A stretch of DNA of 64,000 nucleotides. Origin: Vitis vinifera. Lineage: Eukaryota > Streptophyta > Magnoliopsida > Vitales > Vitaceae. This document shows positions 37,001 to 48,028 of the stretch, piece after piece. Made by a program: the position numbers and the translations under genes. The stretch is from positions 19,490,001 through 19,554,000 of the forward strand of contig NC_081815.1 in NCBI RefSeq assembly GCF_030704535.1. The letters run 5' to 3'. The number at the start of each line of letters is the position of its first letter. Position 1 is the stretch's first letter. Under the pieces are notes generated by a model. That model saw nothing but the letters and a program-made list of their open reading frames with translations, had not been told where the DNA came from and did no database searches.

Positions 37001-39107
37001 AAAAGGTTGGTTACTTTACCAACTTAACATAAAATCTACATTTTTGAATGGAAAGTTGAATGAAAAAATTTATACTGAGCAACCTCAAGACTTTGTTGTT
37101 ATTGGTAAAGGAAAGAAGGTTTACAAGTTGAAGAAGGCCTTGTACAATTTGAAACAAGTTCTTCATGTCTAGTACAATTAAATTGATAGCTACTTCACCA
37201 AAAACGACTTCTATAGAAGCAAGAGTGAACCTAGCTACTCTATGTTTCAAGAGCAAAGGTAGCTCTAAGATTCATACTTATTGTTGTTCTTTCTGTTGTT
37301 GGTTTGATTTTTAGTTAAAATGCTGAAAAATGATTGAAAAGTTCAAAAAAGAAATGATGAAAAAAAAAATGAAATGAGCGACATGTGATTGTTGTACTAT
37401 TTTTTGCATTGGGAATTCAAGTCTATTAAAAAGAAGATTGAGTGTTTATTTGTCAAAAAATGTATGTTGAATATCCTAAAAACATTTGGCATGATTGGTT
37501 GTGAACCTCTAAAATGCTCCTTTAGTTGTGAATGAAAAGCTGAAGAAATAAGATGAAAGACAAAATGTGGATAAAACTCATTTCAAAAGCTTGGTTGGAA
37601 ATGTCTTTGGAGTGTTAAATAATTAACACTTGAAATCTTTCTCAAAGTTTCTATACAGATATAGAAAGAAATAAGCAGAATCTTTGTAAAATAAGTAATA
37701 ACTCAAAAGCACAAATACACTATTCTTGATACTAGTAGTTATTCATCAATTACCATACCCCAACTCTAATCCAATGATGTTGGATGCTTAAAGTTTTTTA
37801 GTAGATAGACCCTTACCTTCATTCCATACCAAAAAGGTAAAGATTGTTCTATCAATTAGGATTAGAACTCCAACCTATAATACGGTGGTCTTAGATCATG
37901 CCCTTTCATTATTCTTGATATTAACAGTTATTCATCAATCCAATGAAGTTAGAGAAACACATTTCTTGATTGGGCTTTTTTAAAACACCCGATAACTTTT
38001 CTTTTATGTCATATTGAAAAGTAGTAACCAATAAGAAAGTAGCAATTAATGAAAAGAGTTCACTATGACCATGTGAGAGCATCTCTTGATAGCTTTACAA
38101 TTATATTCTCATTTTTTCTTATCTAAATCTTATTTTTTATATTTAATTGATCAATTTGTTATATTTGAATAATAATAATAATAATAATGTCTATATCCAC
38201 AGGCAATAATCTATATCCACATGTATGTCCACTTTTTTTTTTTTTTTTAATCTAGAATATCTATATTATAATAATTATTTCCTCTGACATTCTTTTTTTA
38301 TATATTTTTTCTTATCCAACATTTTTTTTTCTTTTTCTTGTTTTTGTAGCTTCCAATAATTGTTATCTCATAGGTTTTAGTTACTAATTAAGATTAAGAT
38401 GATTCCTTCTTATAAATAAATAACAGAGAAAGTTGTTACAACATTACACAGAATATATTACTGCTTTGTCCATTGTAGAGGGGTCAAGAGTGGATCAAGA
38501 ACCAAGAGCCTTGAATCAAGAAGATTTAAGGGACACTGTTGTCATTGTATGAGATAAGAATGGATAAATGAGACAAAATTTCGGTCCATAAAGGAAACTG
38601 GACAGAAGCTGTGGGAAAAAAAGTTAGGATGGATTCCCAACAATATTATAGTAACCTCTAAGTTTAGATAAATATTTTCTGATCTATGTCGGCAATCCAA
38701 TGAAGAACTCAGCCGAATAATTATGCGATGCAACATATATTCGAAAGGGTACAACCCAAAAGTAGCTAAATCAAATGTGGATGGATGTGTGAGATAATGA
38801 CAAAAAATAAAAAATAAAAAAAATCCATGTTACTTACAATCAAGCTTAAGCCAGTGACTGAAGCAAAGGAAGTGGCCATGGAAGCACCAGAGAGAGCTAG
38901 CTCTCCCAGATGACCCACAAACATTACTGAAATCGCCTGTAAGCTATATAGTAGAACATTGACTGACATCAAAGGCCCTGCTAGCTTCAACTGTTTCTTC
39001 ACTTCACCCAAGATCTCCTCTCTTTTTGCTCCATTCCTGGAGTGAGAGACAGCTTCTTGAGAAATCAATGGTGATTCCAGACTTGGTTTCTGGTCTTCCC
39101 CATCCAT
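31062..39107 (-). CDS. MATE-4: intact MATE/DTX transporter, 489 aa, eight exons
   Basis: Inverted paralog of MATE-2 with the same predicted role. Exons in coding order: 39107-38838, 33133-32589, 32484-32398, 32278-32222, 32134-31896, 31532-31414, 31301-31215 and 31127-31062 (TGA). They total 1,470 bp and keep the frame, with GT-AG at every intron. The exon sizes are identical to MATE-2. The protein has changes not seen in MATE-1 or MATE-2, for example a Gln for Leu near the end of exon 2, LQVWSVE in exon 3 and IFLGISG in exon 4. Intron 1 (5.7 kb) holds the shared copia remnant, here on the plus strand. The usual TATA position reads TATGAAATT (39262-39270), as weak as in MATE-2. Substrate unknown. 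Confidence 0.88.
33390..37690 (+). mobile_element. Degenerate Ty1-copia remnant in intron 1 of MATE-4
   Basis: Same insertion as in MATE-2, read here on the plus strand: leader 33390-34120, gag about 34190-34640, protease ([10 protein letters not shown], near 35180), integrase pieces about 35760-36330, and the first half of reverse transcriptase about 36890-37170 ([29 protein letters not shown]). Many stops and frameshifts. There is a tandem duplication of about 30 bp near 36486-36542 not present on the left. The RNase H and the catalytic YVDD region are absent. Confidence 0.8.
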
Positions 39108-39589
39108 GGAGATAGGGCTTGTCCCTGTTATCACCACGCGGAATACAAATCACAAATCTCAGCCCACGAAGCTGAAAATATTGTTACAAAACTACCCTCC
39201 ACCTTGAAGTGTCTTTATTTTTTAATTTTTTTTTTCATAGATACATCTTCATATGGTCCAAATTTCATAGTCCAAGTTTTTCCAATAGCTTCCTAGTAGT
39301 TTTCCATTAATTAAAATTTAAAATATGGTTCTCAATCTTATAAGGTGAGAAGTTTACTAAAATTTTTGCAAAAGAAAAAAAGTTTAAATAGAAATTAAAA
39401 TATATATATATATAATCCATAGTCAAAAAGCTTTCGGTCATCATTATTGAGCCGAAAGTAAGATTCCCTACGAAAAAGTCTAAGTCTAAAGTGTTACAGT
39501 AGTTTTACTGTTCATATTTAAAGGACGAGTTACTATTCATGCATGAAAAATTACTATTCACAGCAGACTCTCACACACAATCCGATTCT

Positions 39590-39735
39590 TTTTTTTCGAA
39601 CAAGAGATAGGAAAGCAAAAATGTGAAAAGAAGACAAATCAAAATGAAAAGCGTCCATTATCTAATGGATAGGATAGAGATCTTCTAAATCTTTGGACGC
39701 AACTTATTTTCATATATTCTATTATTTTATCAGTT
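39590..39735 (+). other. Nuclear plastid DNA segment (NUPT) around trnR-UCU
   Basis: The flank before the tRNA-like part (ACAAGAGATAGGAAAG, then AAAATGAAAA) resembles plastid sequence next to trnR-UCU as recalled. The limits are approximate. The tRNA part itself is listed separately. Confidence 0.6.
39651..39701 (+). pseudogene. trnR-UCU: Truncated plastid trnR-UCU copy
   Basis: The first 46 bases match the 5' two thirds of plastid tRNA-Arg(UCU), including the anticodon arm around TCTTCTAAA. The last five bases (ACGCA) match its 3' end. The T-arm (about 21 bases) is missing, apparently deleted between two TTGG direct repeats. All four mismatches in the remaining part are C to T or G to A, as expected for methylated, non-functional organelle DNA in the nucleus. 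It cannot fold into a working tRNA. The comparison is to the recalled plastid gene. Confidence 0.8.
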
Positions 39736-40239
39736 AAGAAATTTGGAATGATTTAAATTAGAGATGTTTTTATTTATTATTTATTTAATTTATTTAATAT
39801 TTAATATAAAGGATTACCTTTTTATTATTAAATATTCATTTTTTTATTTATTATTAAATCAAATTTTGATTATTTAGCTTTACAAGAGCAATCCATTTTG
39901 GACGATGGAATATCAAATTAATTCTAAAGGCACCACAGTTTGTCGGGAATAAGTCAAGATTCTGCCTGTGAAGTGAAAGAAGATAACTTACAACCACACA
40001 AAACTAGAACCAGTGGGTCCTTAATTGAAAGCAATTTAATTTGTACTATCCGTCACCTTTAATTTTAATATCGGTTGGAGTTTATCACTAGATGCTTGGA
40101 CTATTACTAAATCATATATTCCTTACTTATCAGAATGCTTTGTTGATTAGAACATCGGCTAGTAGGACCACAAGAAACGGAATATACGATTGGGCATGAT
40201 TTTTATCGGATAAGCAATATTACTTCAATGTGAACTTTA

Positions 40240-43200
40240 TTATGCTACATTCACAGGGACTATTGAGTCATGATGAACTCTATCAGTAGCCTTCTTTGCC
40301 TGCAAAAGAAAGAGGTAAAATAAAGCATTAGTGAATTCAACAACAGAATTCTCAGACACAGACACAGACACAACCATCAGTGAAAAAGAACTATACTTCT
40401 CTCTCCCAATTAGTGCAAAAAATTATGATTGCAAGGGATACTGCCTGCATGAACAGTGAAACTATAATTCCTGTCCAGAGCCCCTGTGGACCAAGTAGAC
40501 ATACAAAAGGGTTAACTTTTCTTCTTTCCGGAGAATATAAACTAGACTGGAATATTAAAAGTAGGAGAAAGGCTGAAGGTAGAATAAGAGTCACCTTTCC
40601 TCCAATGTGATACACAAAAGCTAATAATGCACCAAATGGAATTCCAACAAGATAATAAGCTCCTAGGTTAATCAAAGCGCCAATCTTTTGCTTGCCACTT
40701 CCTCTAACCATGCCTGACAAATATTATCAGAGGAACCCAATTAATTAAAGTGTTGATTAACCTTTCTTTAGAGAACAGGGTAAGTGTGTTATCATTACTT
40801 ATTCATAACAAATTTAGTAAGAAATAAATGCTTATAGCCAATGAGTGGGAACTGCCAATATATGTTTCTGTGTTAAGATATTTCATGTAGACATGGTAGG
40901 ACTATACATTAACAAGATAATTTTCATATCTAACACTGGGCTATACATATATGATGAATTTTCATCTTCTCACATAAGTATAGGTTTAGCATAAACAAAT
41001 TAGTATAGAAATTTCAGCTATCACATGAATGATCAAATTGATAGATTATAAGTACATATTACAAATTGGTACAAACCTGAAAGCACCGTTTGAATACCAT
41101 CCCAAAAGTGGGATACTGCAACCAACACCATAATTTCTCCAACATATTTCACTACTTTTTCTTCATTACTGTAAGAATAGCCCCAAAATTTATGCCCTGA
41201 GATCAGGATTGTAGCTACCAAAACGCCTTCTATAGTGACCATGAATAACACAACATATATTGCTAAACGTGCTGATTGTGGTCGTCCAGCCCCTAATTCG
41301 TTTGAAACTCTTACACTGAAGGGGAAAATGAAAAGAAGAATAATTCAAGCAACATATTGCATTTGCAGGAGCTGCAATTATTATACTAAATAAATCGTAC
41401 CTTATTGCGCCACTAAGTCCAAGGGGTATCATGTAAATTACTGAACTTATGTTAAGGCTGTAACATTAAAATATATATAATCCATTAGTAATATGTAACT
41501 TTTTTTTTATTGATCTTTAAGGAGTTTTCATATGTTATTAAAGCTTTAAACTTATTTGAGGTGTACAGGAATGGGATATGGTACCTGATTGATAGAGCTG
41601 ATGTCTCAAGCTTTGGATTAGGAAGAAGACCAGATAACAACACCATCATTTCAAATGACCAGATTTCCAAGCTGTTTCAAGATACACTAGACAAATGAAA
41701 CTACAAGATATATATAATATTTAATATAACATTTCGAATACACACAACAATTTTGTTGTTGAAGTGAACCTGGAGATACCATATCATCACAGCCGAAGGA
41801 ATTGCTAGTCTCAGAAACTTTGGCACATCATGCATTGCTTCCCTTGAAAAACCCATCCAAGTTTTCTTGCAAGAAGGGGAGATCCTGACATAAATCGCTA
41901 ACAACAAGACATTCATCCAACAAGATATGGCATTTGCAAGTGCAGCCCCTTTGTTTCGAAGCCCTGATTTGAAGACTAGTATCCAACAAGTGAGGATATG
42001 GAGTAGAGTTGTGAATCCTGTGGTTATCATCATGGGAACTACATTGTTTTGAGCTTGTAAGAATCTAATATGACATTGTAGAAGCGCAAAAGCGAAAATG
42101 CTAGGTATCATAAAGCGAGCATAAAGTCCGGCTTCAGCTGATATTTCTGGATCTTGTCCCAATGATGCAAGAATATAGCCTGTATTGCTCCAAATAAAAG
42201 CAACAGGAATGCTAACCAATAGAAGCACAACCATGGCTCTTTGCTTATGTATACCAAGCATATGATATTGTTTTGCTCCAAATGACTGACCGCAGAAGGT
42301 ATCTAATGCGCTTCCCATTCCTAACTATTAAACAAAAGCAAATTAAATGAAGGCTAATAACTTCAGAAAGAAAAGATGAAGAAAGCATAATAATTTTAAC
42401 AAAAAGAAGCCCAACAATGAACCATGGGCTTAAACAACAAAGATGAAAATTAAGGGGGAACAACCATAGAATATAAAGAAAGAAGGAATGTTTTACATGC
42501 TTGGGAATGTGCCCACTCTCAGGAATAGAACCCAAAAGAATTCACCATCTCCAAGTATTATCATTCCAAATTGTTCAATCCCTGATCTCTCTGGATTGTT
42601 TCCAAGAATAGTAAAGGCCATGTTTTTCATGGAAACAAGAGTATGAAAAGACTACCATCAAGTCCTATGATCACTATGCGATTAAAGTACTATTTAGTGG
42701 GCTTTCTATCATAAGAGGTTGGTTTAGAAGTGATTTTGGTAACCCCTTTTAGTTTATAACACTTTTATTAATAAAGCTTATATTAAAAGTGCTTTTATAA
42801 AAAATCATTTATTTCTTGAGTATAAATTAAAAGAGAATTTTGACTGTGATTTTGGTAATGCCTTATATCATAAAAAAGTGATATTTGAAATAATCACCCA
42901 TATCATCCAAGAATGATTTTAAGTGATCTTTTAGATTTTTAAAAATGATTTTCAAAAGTTTATCAACTGCCTAAATTTTATAAGAAAATACTTCAAATAT
43001 TCATAATTGTTTTTAACCCTCTCAGACTCCCTTTTAACCAGGCTCTAAATGCATTCATCAGTAAGAAAAGAATTATAATTTAGGATGTCCTCCGCATATA
43101 GCTAAATGGCTTCCCAGCCTCATCAGTGCTGTGTCATCGAAGTAAGTTTCCACACATGGAAAGAATGAGCTGCACAATCCTTGTAAAGCAGGCGCACAAC

Positions 43201-44607
43201 TCAGTCAAAAGAAACAGACAAATTTACTCACAAAGCACAAGTACACTATTCCGGCTCTTGTAGTTTTTACCAACTAGTGTACCCCAATTCTATTCTAATC
43301 AGGTTGGACACCCAAGTTTCTTGATTGGGCTTTTCTAGGGCACCCAGTAACTCTCTTAGTGTCTTGCTAATTAAAAAGTAGCAACTACTGAAAAGAGGTC
43401 ACTGTGACCATATGCTGTATCTCTTGATACCTTTCTTTCTATCTAAACCTCATTTATTTATATATACTTATTCAATTACTCATACACTAATAACAATAAG
43501 AACAAAATAATAATAATAATAATAATTAGAGGATGTATTCGGATATTCAAGTGAAAATGAGAATATTGACCTTCACATATGACATGAAATAATCATAGGA
43601 AAATTAAACAAGGTAATAGTATATACCCATATTCGTGTCTAGTCGTTCCATTTTTTTTTAATCTAAAACGTCCATATTATCATAATTATATAAGCTAATA
43701 TTCTCTTCTTTACTTGTTTTTTATCCTTCATTTTTTTTCCCCTCTTATTTTTGCAACCTCTAAGAGTTATTGTCTTTGTCCTATTGTCTTAATGAGTCCA
43801 AAGTAAGACCATTTTTTCTTATCTATATATATATATATATAAAACGTAGACACAGAGACACAGTTGTCCGCTACAGCAGAAAGCTCCAGTAATAATTAAT
43901 ACCACATGTAAGGGAGGGTCCACTCTTTTGCAGGCGGCCTCAGCCACCCATCTCAAAGGTGAAAGGACAGCTCCATTTAGCCAAGAGAAGAAGAGCCTTG
44001 AATCAAGGGGGGAGAGAGAGAGAATGGTCAGAGGAGGAAAAAAATTGATAAAATTTTGAGTCCAGAAGAAGAAACTGGAAAGAAGACGTGGAAATGGAAA
44101 GAAAGGTAGGATGGATTCCCAAAACCTCCAAGTTTGATTAGATGTGTATTTTCTGATCTATGACATCAATGATCCAATGAAGAACTCAGCCTAATAAATA
44201 TGAAATACTTACAAATACAACATATATTGGAAAGGATGCAATCCAATGTAGCTAAATCAAATGTGGATGGTATAAAGAAAACATGGATGTGTGAGAAAAT
44301 GAATAAAAAGGGAAGAACCCATGTTACTTACCAGCAAGCTGAAGCCAGTGACTGATGCAAAGGAAGTGGCCATGGAAGCACCAGAGAGAGCTAGCTCTCC
44401 CAGATGACCCACAAACATTAGTGAGATCATCTGTAAGCTACATATTAGGAGATTGACTGACATCAAAGGCCCTGCTAGCTTCAACTGTTTCTTCACTTCA
44501 CCCAAGATCTCCTCTCTTTTTGCTCTATTTCTTGATCCAGGCAGAGCTTCTTGAGACACTTGAATCAATGGTGATTCCAAACATGATTTATGGTCTTCTC
44601 TATCCAT
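40240..44607 (-). CDS. MATE-5: intact MATE/DTX transporter, 489 aa, eight exons
   Basis: Exons in coding order: 44607-44332, 42324-41780, 41671-41585, 41457-41401, 41315-41077, 40713-40595, 40483-40397 and 40299-40240 (TAA). The frame is kept and introns are GT-AG. Exon 1 is two codons longer than in MATE-2 (a QV insertion in LIQVSQEA) and exon 8 is two codons shorter, because the stop comes earlier, so the total is again 489 residues. Exon 2 starts AG|TTAGGAATG (Leu instead of Val). Intron 1 is 2.0 kb and has no copia. Intron 6 (40594-40484) is 111 nt, a multiple of three, and has no stop. A TATA-like CATAAATATT lies about 160 bp before the ATG. This is the closest relative of MATE-psi. A transporter role is secure; the substrate is not known. 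Confidence 0.88.
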
Positions 44608-44763
44608 AGAGGTAGGGGTGACCACTTTTCTCGCCGCTTGGCATACAAATCACAAATGTCGAGCTCACAAAGTTGAAGATATTATTATAGAAGTACCATT
44701 CTCCTGGAAGTATCTTTAATTTTTAACTTTTTTTTTTTTTGGATAGACCCATCTTCATATAGT

Positions 44764-44776
44764 CCAATATTTATGC
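44764..44776 (-). promoter_or_regulatory. Likely TATA box of MATE-5
   Basis: On the minus strand this reads GCATAAATATTGG, aligned with CTATAAATATTGG before the orphan exon 1. The spacing to the ATG (about 160 bp) fits. Confidence 0.45.
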
Positions 44777-45420
44777 ACCAAGTTTGTACAGAGGTTTCCT
44801 AGTATTTTTCCATTAATTAAAATATGAAGAAAATTGAAAAAAATAAAAATAAAGGAAGTTTATAGCATAATTGAAAATAAAAATAAAATAAAATTGATTG
44901 ATCTCGAGCTGCTCAACAAAAGAAACGCATTTTCGATTATGGAAAAATGAATTTTAAGGAGGAGACCACACTTCATTCTTATTCAAATTCGAAGTAAACA
45001 GATCGATGGGTGAAAAGGAGATCATCCCTTTTTCAGGAATCAGTGAAGTGAAAGAAGATGACTTACAACCACACAAAATTAGAATTAATCATTCACCTTC
45101 TATGATATTCTAAAATTTCTTGTAGCACCTCAGAAGTCGTTGGAGTTGGAGACTTTTGTCGCATGATTCTTGGACTATTACTAAATCCTACAATGCTTTG
45201 TAATATAATATTACAAGTATCTGAAAGACAACCAACAAAGCATACTTGTAATATAATATTATTAGAATTTATTGATTGGGCTTCATCTTCGGACTTTTCT
45301 CAATAGTACGATAATTTAAAAAAGTTATGCTTAAATTATTGTAGTAGAAGAAGTTATTACAAATATATGATAGTTTTTGCAACTTAGGAGATAAGAGAGA
45401 GGAGAGAGGGTGAACGGATA
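44777..45420. other. Gene-free AT-rich spacer
   Basis: No gene or known element was recognised. A roughly 20-bp phrase containing TTGTAATATAATATTA occurs twice (45190-45215 and 45247-45262), a small local duplication. Confidence 0.4.
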
Positions 45421-45780
45421 AATTTTTTTTAAAACCAAAATCATCTTTTCAAATTTCAAAAGACGAATCGTCTTTTCAAAAGACGATTTTAAAAAAATTT
45501 CAAAAGGGAAATCGTCTCTTCATGAGACGAGTTCCCATGAAAAAAATATATATTTTTTAAAAAATTCCCAAATAATTAAAAAAAATAAAAATAAAAATAA
45601 AAAATTCCTCAAGGGAACTCGTCTCTTGAAAAGACGAGTTCCCATGAAAAAAAATATTTTTTTTAAAAAAAAAATCCCAAATTATTAAAAAGAAAAAAAA
45701 AACAATTCCTCAAGGGAATTCGTCTCTTGAAAAAAAATTCCCAAATTAAAAAAAAAAAAAAAAAAAAAACGAGTTCCATG

Positions 45781-45834
<54 letters not shown>

Positions 45835-46429
45835 AAAAAATTCCCAAATTATTTTTAAAAATTCCTAAATTAAAAAAACAATTCCTCAAGAGACGAGTTC
45901 CCATGAAAAAAAATATATATATTTTTTAAAAAAATTCCTCAAGGGAAGTTGTCTCTTGAAGAGACGAGTTCCCATGAAAAACAAAATTCCCCAATTATAA
46001 AAAATAAAAAATAAAAATTCCTCAAGGGAAGTCGTCTCTTGAAGAGACGAGTTCCCATGAAAAAAAAATTCTCCAATTATAAAAAATAAAAATAAAAAAT
46101 TCATCAAGGGAACTCGTCTCTTCAAGAGATGAGTTCCATGAAAAAAAAAAAAAAAAACAATTCCTCAAGGAACTCGTCTCATGGAAAAAAATTTTTTTTT
46201 TTTTAAAAAAAATTCCCAAATTAAAAAAAAAATTCTCAATAGACGAGTTCTATGAAAATATATATATATATATATATTTTTTTAAAATTCCCAAATTATT
46301 AAAAAAAAAAAAACAATTCCTCAAGGGAACTCGTCTCTTGAAGAGACGAGTTCCCATGGAAATTTTTTTTTTTTAAATTCCCAAATTATTATTAAAAAAA
46401 AAGAAAAAAAAAACAAAAGACGAGTTCTA

Positions 46430-46521
<92 letters not shown>

Positions 46522-46668
46522 AAAATTCCAAAATTATTAAAAAAAAAAAACAATTCCTCAAAAGAACTCATCTCTTCAAGAGACAAGTTCTCATGGAAAA
46601 AAAATTTTATTTTTTTTTAAATTCCCAAATTATTATTAAAAAAAAAAAAACAAGAGACGAGTTCTATG

Positions 46669-46748
<80 letters not shown>

Positions 46749-47088
46749 TATATATATTTAAAAATTCTCAAATTATTAAAAAAAAAACAATTCCTCAAGG
46801 GAACTCGTCTCTTCAAAAGACGAGTTCCTATGGAAAAAACAAATTTTAAAAAAAAAAAATTCCCAAATTATTATTTAAAAAAAAAAATTCCTCAAGGGAA
46901 CTCTCTCTTCAAGAGACGAGTTCCCATGAAAAAAATATATATATTTTTTTAACAAAATTCCCAAATTAAAAAAAAAAAAAAAACAATTCCTCAAGAGACG
47001 AGTTCCCATGAAAAAAAATATATATTTTTTTAAAAATTCCCAAATTAAAAAAAAAAAAAAAACAATTCCTCAAGAGAACTCGTCTTTT

Positions 47089-47153
<65 letters not shown>

Positions 47154-47230
47154 AAAATTCCCAAATTAAAAAAAATAAATAAAAAAAATTCTTTAAGGGA
47201 ACTCGTCTCTTTAAAAAAATATATTTTTTT
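45421..47230. repeat. Tandem array of a short hairpin unit with (AT)n tracts
   Basis: About 16-17 copies of a unit built from: AATTCCTCAAGG, then an inverted repeat with arms GGGAACTCGTCTCTT and AAGAGACGAGTTCCC around a single G, then CATG with an A-run, a (TA)n tract of 4 to about 86 bp, a T/A-run and AATTCCCAAATTATT. The best full copy is 46325-46355 (31 nt, perfect). Others are near 45612, 45950 and 46033. Several copies keep only the right arm (45890, 46252, 46418, 46665, 46996) and the last two keep only the left. Unit length varies mainly by the (TA)n and poly-A tracts. Open frames here are low-complexity artefacts. Confidence 0.88.
46433..46518. repeat. (AT)43 microsatellite inside the hairpin array
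   Basis: 86 bp of uninterrupted AT dinucleotides. Similar long tracts lie at 45796-45830, 46672-46746 and 47093-47150, each between hairpin units. Confidence 0.95.
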
Positions 47231-48028
47231 CTTTATAGCGTCAACCTTATGCACCATCATAATATTGAGGTTGTCTTTATAGCGTTAATATTTTTCATTG
47301 TTAAAAAGGGAAATCAATTATGTCTTTACAAAGATGTTAATATCCACATTTTCTAAGTATATTTTTTAAAAATATACATTTTATTATTTTATTATAATAT
47401 TTTAATTCATGTTTTATTAAAAAAATATTTATTTTTAATTTTATTTGTAATTACAAACTATTTTTATTTTTAACAAGATTTAAATTAAATTTAATTGGTA
47501 TTATATAAATTCAATTTACAATATTTTTACACAATCAAAGTAGAAAAATTATTTTTAAAACCAACTTATCTAACCAAGTTTCTTATTTTTTATTTTTTAA
47601 AAACAGTTTCTAATAATAAATTTTCTTGACACCTTTACTTTTATGAAACACAAGTTCTTCAACTTTAAAGGAAATTTTAAAAACAAGTGTAGAAAATATA
47701 GTCAAATGAATCCTTATTTTTAGAACAAATTCTCAAAAAAAAAAATGTGCTAAACATTATGTTTTATAAGTTAGAAAATTATTTTCTGTTATAAAGAAAC
47801 ATAAAATTGTTTTCAAATATCTAAACGAGAAACTAAATTAAAAATGTTGATTCAAGATATTCTCGAACAGAAATTTAATTATATATATATATTACTACGA
47901 AGACAATTGCCACCAAAATCTCCCTTTTTTTTATTTTATACAAATTAGAAGATCAAAGTCCATATATTTATTTATATATATTACATTATCCCTGCTTCTA
48001 CTTGAACTTGACACCAATAATTGAGCCA
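47231..48028. other. Gene-free AT-rich 3' flank of the glycosyltransferase
   Basis: No gene or repeat family was recognised. AATAAA-like signals in the minus direction are expected in such AT-rich DNA and are not diagnostic. Confidence 0.4.

Larger units (their letters stand above)
39412..39780. other. Insertion private to the right arm
   Basis: The matching left-arm place (near 18900-18950) lacks this block. It contains several ACTGTTCAT/ACTATTCAT motifs (39518-39560) and then plastid-derived DNA. No inverted ends or target duplication were recognised, so the mechanism is not clear. Confidence 0.55.
30520..42742 (-). repeat. Right arm of large inverted duplication
   Basis: Reverse-complement partner of 5653-27842, carrying MATE-4 and exons 2-8 of MATE-5. 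It lacks both retroelements found inside MATE-psi. It has its own private insertion at about 39412-39780, which holds plastid-derived DNA. Outside the arm (42743 onward) MATE-5 intron 1 and exon 1 continue without a counterpart on the left. Confidence 0.85.

Noticed and set aside
39651-39701. Functional nuclear tRNA-Arg gene
   Set aside because: The T-arm is missing and the rest matches the plastid gene with decay-type changes.
45421-47230. CRISPR-like array of short palindromic repeats with spacers
   Set aside because: The spacers are low-complexity poly-A and (AT)n, repeat copies are degenerate and often half-units, and the setting is a plant chromosome with introns and LTR elements.
46392-47260. 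Open frames rich in Ile-Tyr or Phe-Leu on both strands
   Set aside because: They are translations of (AT)n and poly-A/T tracts in the hairpin array.
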